From the NCBI GenBank assembly GCA_012515885.1, contig JAAYXN010000047.1, positions 1 to 9,358 of the forward strand: a stretch of 9,358 nt of DNA. Reading direction: 5' to 3'. Below the pieces are notes generated by a model, which was not told where the DNA came from, searched no databases, and was given only the letters and a program-made list of their open reading frames with translations. Positions within the stretch are counted from its first letter, which is position 1. Every line of letters begins with the position of its first letter. The position numbers and the translations under genes are program-made. Positions 1-6,941 of this stretch are shown in pieces. The DNA is from Rhodococcus sp. (in: high G+C Gram-positive bacteria). GTDB taxonomy: Bacteria > Actinomycetota > Actinomycetes > Mycobacteriales > Mycobacteriaceae.

Positions 1-2
1 CC

Positions 3-632
3 TTCGTGGCGCGCGTGTACCTCATTCCCTCGGAATCGATGGAACCGACATTGCACGGATGCCCAGGATGCACCGGAGACCGCATCGTCGTCGAAAAGCT
101 GACCTACCGGTTCGGCGATCCACGACCCGGTGATGTCCTCGTCTTCAAAGCACCCGATAGCTGGTCACAAAACTTCACGTCAACCCGATCAGACAACGTC
201 GTGATTCGAGGACTGCAAGAAGCCGGATCAATGGTCGGCCTCGTCGCGCCCGATCAGAACGACATGGTCAAACGCGTCATCGCCACCGGCGGTCAAACCG
301 TCGAATGCTGCGACGACCAGGGTCGAATCATGGTCGACGGCAAACCCATTGACGAACCGTACGTCGTCATGAACTTCCCGTTCGAGCCCGGAGTGCGCAC
401 CTGCGAAACAGAACAGCGCTCACCGCGCTGCTTCGGTCCCGTCACCGTCCCCGAAGGCAACCTGTGGATGATGGGCGACAACCGCTCTAACTCTGCAGAC
501 TCGCGCTACCACGTCGGAGACGAACTCCAAGGATCCGTTCCCATCGACAACGTCATCGGCAAAGCACGATTCATCGTCCTTCCACCCAGCAGGATGGGCA
601 GCATCAGCTCGCCAGAGATCCAGAACGGGTAG
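3..632 (+). CDS. lepB: Signal peptidase I, 5'-truncated by window edge
   Basis: Membrane-bound type I signal peptidase, which removes signal peptides from exported proteins on the outer face of the cytoplasmic membrane. Counting from the Val codon at base 6, the SESM motif carries the nucleophile Ser11, and the general-base Lys is K89 in DMVKRVIATGG. The late conserved box GDNRSNSADSR lies at about 157-167. The CPGCTGDRIVV segment is typical of actinobacterial LepB. The reading frame is open to the left edge (Phe codon at base 3), and the N-terminal transmembrane anchor expected before the SxSM motif is missing. The gene therefore begins outside the window, and the GTG at base 6 is an internal Val codon. 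rnhB follows 11 bp after the TAG stop, which suggests co-transcription. Identification is by motif and is secure; only the start is unknown. Confidence 0.95.
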   Translation, partial: FVARVYLIPSESMEPTLHGCPGCTGDRIVVEKLTYRFGDPRPGDVLVFKAPDSWSQNFTSTRSDNVVIRGLQEAGSMVGLVAPDQNDMVKRVIATGGQTVECCDDQGRIMVDGKPIDEPYVVMNFPFEPGVRTCETEQRSPRCFGPVTVPEGNLWMMGDNRSNSADSRYHVGDELQGSVPIDNVIGKARFIVLPPSRMGSISSPEIQNG

Positions 633-643
633 AGAATCGAAGT

Positions 644-1357
644 ATGGGGCGAGCAGTAAACCGAGGTATCGCGTGGCCTCCTCGCACTGTCATCCGTAGG
701 TCCACCGGCCTGCGGACGATGGAGTCGGCGTTGGTGCGTAGTGGGCTCGGCCCGGTTGCTGGCGTCGACGAGGCTGGTCGCGGCGCCTGTGCTGGGCCGC
801 TCGTTGTCGCGGCGTGCATCTTGCCCGCGAAGCCCATTGCTGCGTTGTCCAGGTTGGATGACTCGAAGAAGCTCACTGAACGTGCACGGGAAGAGCTGTT
901 TCCCCTCATCAAACGCCACGCGGTGTCCTGGAGTGTCGTCGAGGTCCCTGCCTGGGAAGTGGATGCGATCGGCGTCCACGTAGCGAACATTGAAGGGATG
1001 CGGCGGGCAGTAGCGGGACTCGATGTTGCACCCGGCTATGTCCTCACCGATGGGTTCCGCGTACCAGGGCTGCCTGCGCCGTCTCTGCCGGTCATTGGTG
1101 GTGACGCCGCGGCCGCCTGTATCGCTGCGGCCAGCATCTTGGCGAAAGTTACTCGAGACCGAGGCATGGTGGAAATGGACGGGGAGTACCCCGGCTATGA
1201 CTTCGCGATCCACAAGGGATACGGCACAGCACGGCACACGAGTGCCCTTGCGGACCTCGGTCCCTGCGCGGAACATCGAATGTCGTACGCGAACGTGATG
1301 GCCCACGTGAAGGTGTCCGGTGTCGGTGCACTTGGTATCCGGGGGCATGCGGGATGA
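644..1357 (+). CDS. rnhB: Ribonuclease HII
   Basis: RNase HII cleaves RNA in RNA-DNA hybrids and at single embedded ribonucleotides, in the cytoplasm. The protein is 237 aa. Visible active-site residues are D42 and E43 in GVDEAGRG, D136 in LTDGFRVPG and D172 in KVTRDRGM; the DDSKKLTE and AAASILAKV blocks are family signatures. The start at 644 is preferred over the ATG at 719 because residues 11-20 (WPPRTVIRRS) match the conserved N-terminus of mycobacterial RnhB. The upstream ribosome binding site is weak (gagaatcgaag). The gene starts 11 bp after lepB and is probably in the same operon. The C-terminus is short after the NVMAHVKV block; mycobacterial versions run longer, but the catalytic core is complete. 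Confidence 0.95.
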   Translation: MGRAVNRGIAWPPRTVIRRSTGLRTMESALVRSGLGPVAGVDEAGRGACAGPLVVAACILPAKPIAALSRLDDSKKLTERAREELFPLIKRHAVSWSVVEVPAWEVDAIGVHVANIEGMRRAVAGLDVAPGYVLTDGFRVPGLPAPSLPVIGGDAAAACIAAASILAKVTRDRGMVEMDGEYPGYDFAIHKGYGTARHTSALADLGPCAEHRMSYANVMAHVKVSGVGALGIRGHAG

Positions 1358-1424
1358 TGAGTGTCTGGAGCACGTGGCCGGCCGGTGCGTGCGTGGACAG
1401 CGAAAATGGAGGATCACGCAGCCG

Positions 1425-1742
1425 ATGAGTGCCGAAGATCTCGAGAAGTACGAAACCGAGATGGAGCTGTCGCTCTACCGCGAGTATCGGGACATCGTCG
1501 GGCAGTTTTCCTATGTCGTTGAGACCGAGCGACGCTTCTACCTCGCCAACTCGGTTGAGTTGTTGCCGCACAACGCGGACGGCGAAATCTATTTCGAGCT
1601 GCGTATGTCGGATGCCTGGGTGTGGGATATGTACCGGCCAGCGCGGTTCGTGAAATATGTGCGTGTCATCACCTTCAAAGACGTCAACATCGAAGAACTC
1701 GATAAGCCTGACCTGCGTCTTCCCGACAACGGCCTGTCGTAA
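1425..1742 (+). CDS. DUF2469 family protein (conserved actinobacterial)
   Basis: A 105-aa protein of the DUF2469 family, nearly invariant across Actinobacteria and equivalent to M. tuberculosis Rv2901c. Its molecular function is not established. The sequence is acidic at the N-terminus (MSAEDLEKYETEMELSLYREY) and contains the conserved blocks VVETERRFYLANSVE, AWVWDMYRPARFVK and TFKDVNIEEL. No signal peptide or membrane segment is visible, so it is probably cytoplasmic. The start at 1425 is chosen over the in-frame ATG at 1320 because the family begins MSAEDLEKYE and a GGAGGA ribosome binding site lies at 1408-1413. The longer version would also overlap rnhB. It sits 67 bp after rnhB and probably ends the lepB-rnhB transcription unit. 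Family assignment is firm; function is unknown. Confidence 0.93.
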   Translation: MSAEDLEKYETEMELSLYREYRDIVGQFSYVVETERRFYLANSVELLPHNADGEIYFELRMSDAWVWDMYRPARFVKYVRVITFKDVNIEELDKPDLRLPDNGLS

Positions 1743-1760
1743 ACGCGCACTAACACAGGG

Positions 1761-1774
1761 CCCCGACATCGGGG
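1761..1774 (+). terminator. Small GC hairpin after DUF2469 gene, possible terminator
   Basis: CCCCG (1761-1765) pairs with CGGGG (1770-1774) around an ACAT loop, 19 bases after the DUF2469 stop codon. A pyrimidine-rich but not pure T stretch follows (ctcctcgtttcgtt). High-GC actinobacterial terminators often lack a clean T-tract, so this could end the lepB-rnhB-DUF2469 unit. The stem is short, so confidence is low. Confidence 0.35.
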
Positions 1775-1811
1775 ACGCTCCTCGTTTCGTTGACCTGCGC
1801 ACGTGCGGCGG

Positions 1812-1837
1812 TTATCCACAGGTCTGCTGTATCCACA
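1812..1837 (+). promoter_or_regulatory. Pair of DnaA-box-like sequences upstream of yraN
   Basis: TTATCCACA at 1812-1820 is a perfect match to the classical DnaA box (TTWTNCACA). GTATCCACA at 1829-1837 differs at the first base. Both are in the same orientation, 17 bp apart start to start, and about 97-122 bp upstream of the chosen yraN start. The matches are seen directly. DnaA binding, or use by another regulator, is inference. Confidence 0.45.
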
Positions 1838-1933
1838 GATGTGTTTTCTCGACTCTCTTTCGGCGTTGGGTCACTGACGCGCCGGGAACTATGGCATCAG
1901 CACCAGATCGGTGCAGACGCTATGGGGGTTGTG

Positions 1934-2317
1934 ATGGCAGAGAACATGACACTGGGCGCCGAGGGGGAGCAGATCGCTGCTGATTTCCTCACCACGCAGG
2001 GGATGGAAATCGTTGAACGGAACTGGCGTAGCCGCAACGGCGAAATCGACCTGATCGCGCGGGACGGACACCATCTGGTCTTCATCGAGGTCAAGACCCG
2101 CTCGGGAACCGGATACGGACTGCCCAGCGAAGCGGTGACCGCGGCGAAGCAGCGGCGTATCCGGATGCTTGCTATCGAATGGCTGCGCAGCTCGGGAAAC
2201 TACTGGCAGCGAATACGATTCGATGTCGTCTCGGTGCTCGTTCACCGCGGCCGCAATCGTGGCAGCGAGGCCAGTGGCGAGCAGCCAGTCATCGAGCACA
2301 TCGCGGACGCATTCTGA
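1934..2317 (+). CDS. YraN/UPF0102 family nuclease-like protein
   Basis: A 127-aa YraN (UPF0102) protein with a predicted PD-(D/E)XK nuclease fold resembling Holliday-junction resolvases; the physiological substrate is not settled. It has the family blocks LGAEGEQIAADFL (7-19), VERNWRSRNGEIDLIA (27-42), FIEVKTRSGTGYG (50-62) and AVTAAKQRRIRMLA (67-80). Likely metal-site residues are E37, D39, E52 and K54 (the ExK part of the motif). Several in-frame starts exist: ATG 1922, GTG 1931, ATG 1934 and ATG 1946. I chose 1934 because GGGGG at 1924-1928 is well placed as a ribosome binding site and the length fits the family. The frame stays open upstream to 1790, but that sequence is unlike the family. 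The TGA stop overlaps the comM ATG by one base (TGATG), which indicates translational coupling. Confidence 0.9.
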   Translation: MAENMTLGAEGEQIAADFLTTQGMEIVERNWRSRNGEIDLIARDGHHLVFIEVKTRSGTGYGLPSEAVTAAKQRRIRMLAIEWLRSSGNYWQRIRFDVVSVLVHRGRNRGSEASGEQPVIEHIADAF

Positions 2318-3840
2318 TGGCGCTCGGCAGGGCGTACTCGGTAGCGGTCGACGGCATCGATGGACAACTCGTTGAAGTCGAGGCAGATATCGGGCGCGGG
2401 CTTCCAGCCGTCCACGTCGTGGGGTTGCCCGATAAGGGGTTGCAGGAGGCGCGAGACCGGATTCGCGCGGCCGCCGTGAATTCTGGTGAACCGTGGCCAG
2501 ATCAGAAAGTCATTCTGGCGCTGTCACCGGCAACACTTCCGAAAGTGGGATCGGTCTATGACCTCGCGCTAGTTGCCGCCGTCGCCGATGCCGGCGGCAG
2601 TGTGCGGCGCGACCGTGTGCACGAATCAGTGTTCCTTGGAGAGCTTGCGCTTGATGGTCGCCTCCGCACAGTGCGCGGGATTTTGCCTGCCGCACTGGCC
2701 GCCAAACGTGCGGGATACAAAACCATCGTGGTTCCCACCGAAGCGCTACCGGAAGCCGGGTTGGTCAAGGACGTCGAAGTACTCGGCGCCCTGGATTTAC
2801 GTTCTGCCCTAGCGTGGATGCGCGGCGAAATCGATCTCCAGTCACCCGATGGATTAGCGGTGTTTGAGGAACCACCCCGCGCGGACCTCAGTGACGTTGT
2901 CGGGCAAGCGGACGCACGTTGGGCAATGGAAGTCGCCGCTGCTGGCGGGCATCACCTCATGCTTGTTGGGCCACCCGGAATAGGAAAAACGATGCTGGCG
3001 CACCGTCTTCCGGGGATTTTGCCTCGCCTCACCGAAGAGGAAGCCCTGGAAGTGACCGCCATCCATTCGGTCGCGGGGACCCTCCCACCGGATCGCCCGT
3101 TCATTGATCTGCCACCGTTTATCGCACCCCACCACACGGCCACGGTGAGTTCATTGATCGGTGGTGGCAGCGGTACTGCGAAACCCGGTGCAGTTAGCCG
3201 AGCGCATAGGGGAGTGCTGTTTCTCGACGAGTGCGCCGAGATGGGTGCGAAGGCCCTCGAATGCCTGCGAACCCCGTTGGAAGACGGCGAAGTACGGATC
3301 GCCAGACGCGATGGAGTGTCGCGGTATCCCGCACGTTTTCAGCTTGTACTCGCAGCAAACCCATGTCCGTGCGCCAGCGCGAAGGAAGTTGACTGCGTGT
3401 GCTCTCCGATGGTGCGCCGCCGCTACCTCGGGAAACTGTCCGGCCCCCTGTTAGACCGGGTTGACCTACGAGTGCAGATGCACGCGGTGTCAACGGGCGC
3501 GTTCATCAACAACGGCGGCGATGCCGACGTCACCGAGAGCACCACCGCGGTGCGTGCACGTGTAGCTCTCGCCCGGGCGTCCGCGGCGCAGCGATGGAGC
3601 GACTACGGCTGGCGCACCAACGCAGAGGTTCCCGGACCTGCATTGCGTCAGCAATTCCGGCTCGCGGCCGACGCGCTCGAACCCATAGAACGAGCGCTGC
3701 GCCGCGGTGTGATTACGGCCCGCGGCGCGGACCGAGCCCTACGCGTTGCGTGGTCGGTTGCTGACCTGTCCGGGGTCGACCGTCCCGGTCCGGAACATGT
3801 CATCACCGCGCTGGGATTCCGCGACAAGGGATTTCACTAG
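2317..3840 (+). CDS. comM: ComM-like Mg-chelatase-family AAA+ ATPase (YifB)
   Basis: A 507-aa AAA+ ATPase of the YifB/ComM family. In Vibrio cholerae, ComM is a hexameric helicase that promotes branch migration during natural transformation; in actinobacteria the role is inferred. The N-terminal ChlI-like domain begins ALGRAYSVAVDGIDGQLVEVE and includes VGLPDKGLQEARDRIRAA (35-52). Walker A is GPPGIGKT (218-225) and Walker B is LFLDE (301-305). A Cys cluster, NPCPC and CVC (C350, C352, C360, C362), may bind metal. LLDRVDL (378-384) is a conserved block after it, and a C-terminal helical lid reaches the end. The start is the ATG overlapping the yraN stop. An in-frame start at 2179 would extend into yraN with no family similarity. 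dprA lies 63 bp downstream. Confidence 0.93.
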   Translation: MALGRAYSVAVDGIDGQLVEVEADIGRGLPAVHVVGLPDKGLQEARDRIRAAAVNSGEPWPDQKVILALSPATLPKVGSVYDLALVAAVADAGGSVRRDRVHESVFLGELALDGRLRTVRGILPAALAAKRAGYKTIVVPTEALPEAGLVKDVEVLGALDLRSALAWMRGEIDLQSPDGLAVFEEPPRADLSDVVGQADARWAMEVAAAGGHHLMLVGPPGIGKTMLAHRLPGILPRLTEEEALEVTAIHSVAGTLPPDRPFIDLPPFIAPHHTATVSSLIGGGSGTAKPGAVSRAHRGVLFLDECAEMGAKALECLRTPLEDGEVRIARRDGVSRYPARFQLVLAANPCPCASAKEVDCVCSPMVRRRYLGKLSGPLLDRVDLRVQMHAVSTGAFINNGGDADVTESTTAVRARVALARASAAQRWSDYGWRTNAEVPGPALRQQFRLAADALEPIERALRRGVITARGADRALRVAWSVADLSGVDRPGPEHVITALGFRDKGFH

Positions 3841-3903
3841 AGCAGCGTTGATCGAACGCGATTCAACTACATCCGTTAGGCACTCTCACCCAGGGGGGAA
3901 TTG

Positions 3904-5058
3904 ATGACCGAAGGTATCGACAACGCGGCAACGAGAATTGAGCATGATCCACAGCGTCTTGCGTGGGCGTATCTTGCTCGCGCAGTGCAAAGCCCCGCGC
4001 CGCAGATGTCCAAGTTGGTCGCCGAATACGGCCCGATAGCGGTCGCCCGTGCCGTCAAGGAGGGGCGGCTTCCGGAAACATTTGCCGCGGCCACGGCTGC
4101 CCGGGCGCACATTGATACCGCGCAGCGTGATCTTGACATGATGGCCGCGATAGGGGGACGGCTAGTCACCCCTGAGGATCCAGAATGGCCGCAGTGGAGG
4201 TTTCTACCTTTCGCGGGTGTCGAACACGAACCCGGTGCGGGCGAGCCGTTCGCCCTGTGGGCGAAGGGGCCCCGGTTGCTGAACGAAGTGACCGAACGTG
4301 CCATCGGCATAGTGGGAACCCGCGCTGCGAGTAGCTACGGCGAGCATGTGACAGGGGAACTTGCGGGCGATCTCGCCGTCGACGGCTGGACGGTGGTATC
4401 TGGCGCAGCTTTCGGAATCGATGGTGCTGCACACCGATCGGCACTGGGTGTCGGCGGAGCAACGGTGGCCGTACTTGCGTGCGGTATTGATCGGGCTTAC
4501 CCCGCAGGGCATTCCCGCTTGCTACGTCAGATCGGCCAAGACGGGCTGGTCATCACCGAGTATCCACCGGGAACCACTCCGGCGCGCTACCGGTTCCTTG
4601 CCCGAAACCGATTGGTGGCGGCACTGTCCGATGGCGTCGTCGTGGTGGAGGCAGGCTGGCGAAGCGGCGCCCGCAACACCGCAGCGTGGTGCCGCAAACT
4701 GGGGCGCCCAGTCATGGCCGTGCCCGGTCCGGTCACGGCGGCGTCCTCAACGGGCTGCAACCGCATGATTCGCGAAGGCGAAGCCGCCCTGATTACCAGC
4801 GCCGCCGACATTGTGGATGTTGCAGGGCCCATCGAACTGCGCGACGACACCCCCGTGGTCGAATCACGTGACACCGACATCCTCAGCGGGGACGCGGCAT
4901 TGGTCTATGAGGCGCTACCGGCATCGGGAACGCGCAGCACCCTTGAGCTCTCCGAAGATTCCGGTGTGCCGATCGATCGAGTGCGAGCGAGCCTGCCACT
5001 ACTTGAACTCGAAGGTTTTGCGTGCGCAGACGAAACGGGGTGGTCGCGACGAACCTAG
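3904..5058 (+). CDS. dprA: DNA-processing protein DprA (Smf)
   Basis: A 384-aa DprA. In transformable bacteria it binds incoming single-stranded DNA and loads RecA; in actinobacteria its role is less clear. The N-terminal helical region (about 15-90) is followed by a Rossmann-like domain with IGIVGTRAASSYG (134-146), VVSGAAFGIDGAAHRSAL (164-181), CGIDRAYPAGH (193-203), FLARNRLVAALSDGVVVVEA (231-250), SGARNTA (254-260) and VPGPV (273-277). Residues of about 330-380 form a winged-helix DML1-like C-terminal domain. A strong ribosome binding site (GGGGGGAA, 3893-3900) favours ATG 3904 over the adjacent TTG at 3901, which would sit too close. It follows comM by 63 bp, so it may share the yraN-comM transcript or have its own promoter. 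It converges with the DUF4349 gene, leaving 25 bp. Confidence 0.94.
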   Translation: MTEGIDNAATRIEHDPQRLAWAYLARAVQSPAPQMSKLVAEYGPIAVARAVKEGRLPETFAAATAARAHIDTAQRDLDMMAAIGGRLVTPEDPEWPQWRFLPFAGVEHEPGAGEPFALWAKGPRLLNEVTERAIGIVGTRAASSYGEHVTGELAGDLAVDGWTVVSGAAFGIDGAAHRSALGVGGATVAVLACGIDRAYPAGHSRLLRQIGQDGLVITEYPPGTTPARYRFLARNRLVAALSDGVVVVEAGWRSGARNTAAWCRKLGRPVMAVPGPVTAASSTGCNRMIREGEAALITSAADIVDVAGPIELRDDTPVVESRDTDILSGDAALVYEALPASGTRSTLELSEDSGVPIDRVRASLPLLELEGFACADETGWSRRT

Positions 5059-5083
5059 CCCCACCGCAAAGACACTCAGGCGG

Positions 5084-5968
5084 TTACGTCGACCGGCGCG
5101 ACCGGATTGCCCGCCGGATCACGTAAAAGAGGCCACCCAGGAGCCCGAAGAACACCAGCCACGGAATAATCGCACCGGTAAAGATAATGAGCGCGGCCCC
5201 CGAATTGACCAGCGATTTCCAGCCGTTCTCCAGACCGGACAGGAAACCGCCACTACGTGGAGCGTCACCGGGCGTGGCGATCGACACCGAAATGGTGGCC
5301 ATCGCCACCTGATCGCGGAGATAGCGTTGCTGGCCCGTCAAACTATCCAACTCGCCCTGACGTTGAGACAGCGCAGACTCCGCAGCGATCAGATCAGACG
5401 TCGACGTCGCCTGCGCAATCAAATCGTGCAGACGCGTCACCGACGCCTGAAGTGCGGCGATACGTGCCTCAAGATCTTGCACCTGCAGCGTCACGTCCTC
5501 GCGGGATAGGTTCACTTCCACCACCGCAGCGCTCTCACCAATATCGTCCAGCGCCGCATCAACATCGGCGGCAGGCACCCGAATCGTCAGCGACGCCACC
5601 GCAGCAGCATCATCGCCGCTCGGGCGCTCAGTGTCATCGACGCTCGGGCGCTCTGAACGATGGTCTACTCGTCCACCAAGATTGGTGGCCACATCCGCGA
5701 CGGCATTGGCCGTGGCGATCGGATCGTCCGCTTCGAGACTGATATTGACCGTGACGATCTCGGAACGCTCAGCGGCAGGTGCCTCAGATGAGGAGCCATC
5801 CTGGGAGAACTCCGATCGTGCCACCCCATCTGGTCCGACGGCCATGCCGTCGTACTTGCTGAAGCCCTCATCGGCGGACGGCACCGACTGGCTCGCACAA
5901 CCGGCAAGAAGGACGGACCCCAGCACCATCGTGGCAACGAGACGGAGAGGGGAGCGACGACTGTTCAT
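5084..5968 (-). CDS. DUF4349 domain lipoprotein with C-terminal membrane helix
   Basis: A 294-aa predicted lipoprotein. The signal peptide ends in lipobox LLAGC with lipidated Cys24. Residues 25-65 look like a disordered linker rich in Ser, Asp and Glu. Residues of about 68-235 match the DUF4349 pattern: a beta-rich region (IVTVNISLEADDPIATANAVADVATNLGGRV), then a coiled coil of about 160-220 (LQVQDLEARIAALQASVTRLH, QRQGELDSL). A strong membrane helix spans about 257-284, followed by a basic tail (RRAIRSRRST). This predicts anchoring at both ends, with the domain outside the membrane. The function of DUF4349 proteins is not established. The gene points the opposite way from its neighbours and is not part of the M. 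tuberculosis order as I recall it, so it may be a lineage-specific insertion. A possible -10, TACGAT, lies just upstream of the ATG. Confidence 0.85.
   Translation of the reverse strand: MNSRRSPLRLVATMVLGSVLLAGCASQSVPSADEGFSKYDGMAVGPDGVARSEFSQDGSSSEAPAAERSEIVTVNISLEADDPIATANAVADVATNLGGRVDHRSERPSVDDTERPSGDDAAAVASLTIRVPAADVDAALDDIGESAAVVEVNLSREDVTLQVQDLEARIAALQASVTRLHDLIAQATSTSDLIAAESALSQRQGELDSLTGQQRYLRDQVAMATISVSIATPGDAPRSGGFLSGLENGWKSLVNSGAALIIFTGAIIPWLVFFGLLGGLFYVIRRAIRSRRST
5610..5657 (-). repeat. Two-copy 24-bp tandem repeat inside DUF4349 gene
   Basis: Two adjacent 24-bp units (5610-5633 and 5634-5657). The first 20 bases match at 19 positions (TCATCG, C or A, CGCTCGGGCGCTC) and the ends diverge. 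The repeat encodes SERPSVDD followed by TERPSGDD (residues about 105-120) within a loop of the extracytoplasmic domain. It looks like a recent in-frame duplication. Confidence 0.75.
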
Positions 5969-6056
5969 TGTGGTGATCGTAGTGGCGGCGGATTAGGCCG
6001 GGAAGAGCAGTTTCGATGGCCGTTCCCAACCATCGCGCGCAGCCATGTAAGTTGTG

Positions 6057-6075
6057 TTAGGTAATGCTAAGAAAA
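6057..6075 (+). promoter_or_regulatory. DtxR/IdeR iron box upstream of siderophore-interacting protein
   Basis: TTAGGTAATGCTAAGAAAA matches the IdeR/DtxR consensus TTAGGTTAGGCTAACCTAA at 14 of 19 positions; the left half TTAGGT and the CTAA core are exact. It lies 18 bp upstream of the GTG start of a siderophore-utilisation gene, where iron repression is expected. Match and position are seen; binding is inferred. The box is also 88 bp upstream of the divergent DUF4349 gene. Confidence 0.75.
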
Positions 6076-6093
6076 TTCCGAAAGGCCGCCCGC

Positions 6094-6870
6094 GTGTCTA
6101 AGCCCACCACGACACTGACCGTCCTGCGATCTGAGCAGCTGACTCCGCACATGATTCGCGTGTTCCTCGGTGGCCCCGGCTTCGATGCGTTCACGCCCAA
6201 CGCCTTCACCGACGCCTACGTCAAGCTTGAAGTTCCGCATGAGGGACAGACCTATCTGCGCACCTACACCGTCAGCTCGGTCAACACAGACCTGCGCGAA
6301 ATCGCCATCGACTTCGTCGTCCACGGCGATCAGGGCATTGCGGGTCCATGGGCGGCGCGAGCAAAGGCGGGCGAGAGCCTCACCGTTCGCGGCCCCGGCG
6401 GGGCCTACGCCCCAGACGCGGGCGCAGACTGGCATCTCCTTGCGGGCGATGAGACCGCCATCCCCGCGATCTCGGCTGCTGCGCGGGCACTGTCCCCAGA
6501 AGCTGTCGGCTACATCGTGGTGGAAGTAGCGGGAGCCGACGACGAACTTCCGATCACCGCGCCAGAAGGCGTCCAGGTGATCTGGGTGCACCGCGGAAAT
6601 GCCTCCAACGTGGCCGGCGAAGAACAGTCCGGCGACAACGCGCCGATCATCGCGACGGTCCGTGAGCTTGAATGGTTGCCCGGCGAGCCGCACGTGTTCA
6701 TCCACGGCGAAGCCCAAGCAGTGATGCACAACCTGCGTCCGTACATCCGCAACGAACGTGGCGTCTCGGCGAAGCGGGCGTCTATCTCCGGGTACTGGCG
6801 ACGCGGTCGCACCGAAGAAGGTTTCCGCGTGTGGAAGTCCGAACTTGCTGTCGCTGAGGCTGCCGGATAA
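6094..6870 (+). CDS. Siderophore-interacting protein, FAD-binding ferric reductase (ViuB-like)
   Basis: A 258-aa cytoplasmic flavoprotein of the SIP/ViuB family, which reduces iron bound to siderophores with NAD(P)H to release Fe2+. Counting from the GTG start, the FAD-binding motif RTYTVSS is at 56-62, the phosphate-contact block GPGGAYAP at 100-107, and LAGDETAIPAI at 116-126. HGEAQAVMHNLRPYIRNERG and the signature SGYWRRGRTEEGF (232-244) end the C-terminal domain. The start is chosen as GTG 6094, with AAAGG at 6081-6085 eight bases upstream. The in-frame ATG at 6064 lies inside an iron box, so a transcript is unlikely to include it with a usable ribosome binding site. Expression is probably repressed by a DtxR/IdeR regulator when iron is plentiful. 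The gene matches the position of viuB (Rv2895c) between dprA and xerC in M. tuberculosis. Confidence 0.9.
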   Translation: MSKPTTTLTVLRSEQLTPHMIRVFLGGPGFDAFTPNAFTDAYVKLEVPHEGQTYLRTYTVSSVNTDLREIAIDFVVHGDQGIAGPWAARAKAGESLTVRGPGGAYAPDAGADWHLLAGDETAIPAISAAARALSPEAVGYIVVEVAGADDELPITAPEGVQVIWVHRGNASNVAGEEQSGDNAPIIATVRELEWLPGEPHVFIHGEAQAVMHNLRPYIRNERGVSAKRASISGYWRRGRTEEGFRVWKSELAVAEAAG

Positions 6871-6883
6871 AAGCCGCGGGATA

Positions 6884-6900
6884 GCGCCGACTCTCGGCGC
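6884..6900 (+). terminator. Perfect GC hairpin between SIP gene and xerC
   Basis: GCGCCGA (6884-6890) and TCGGCGC (6894-6900) form a perfect 7-bp stem around a CTC loop, 13 bases after the SIP stop codon. No T-tract follows. It may end the iron-regulated SIP transcript before xerC, as a T-less actinobacterial terminator. The pairing is certain and the role is inferred. Confidence 0.5.
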
Positions 6901-6941
6901 GTCCGCTTGCCGCGTCGAGCTGCGGTGATCACTGTTAGGGC

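Noticed and set aside
6..8. GTG as the start of lepB
   Set aside because: It lies just ahead of the catalytic SxSM motif, and the membrane anchor that should precede it is missing; the gene clearly begins outside the window.
506..1417. Long - strand open frame of 303 codons opposite lepB/rnhB
   Set aside because: It is opposite two well-identified genes, has no recognisable motif and a composition typical of an antisense shadow in GC-rich DNA.
1320..1424. N-terminal extension of the DUF2469 protein
   Set aside because: It overlaps rnhB and is unlike the family, which begins MSAEDLEKYE at 1425, downstream of a good ribosome binding site.
2179..2316. Upstream extension of comM
   Set aside because: It lies wholly within yraN in another frame and has no similarity to the ComM N-terminus, which begins at the ATG overlapping the yraN stop.
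3845..3859. GCGTT/AACGC hairpin between comM and dprA as a terminator
   Set aside because: Only 5 bp with no T-tract; too weak to separate comM from dprA.
3945..3953. TGATCCACA as another DnaA-like box
   Set aside because: It lies inside the dprA coding sequence, deviates from the consensus and is explained by the codons it encodes.
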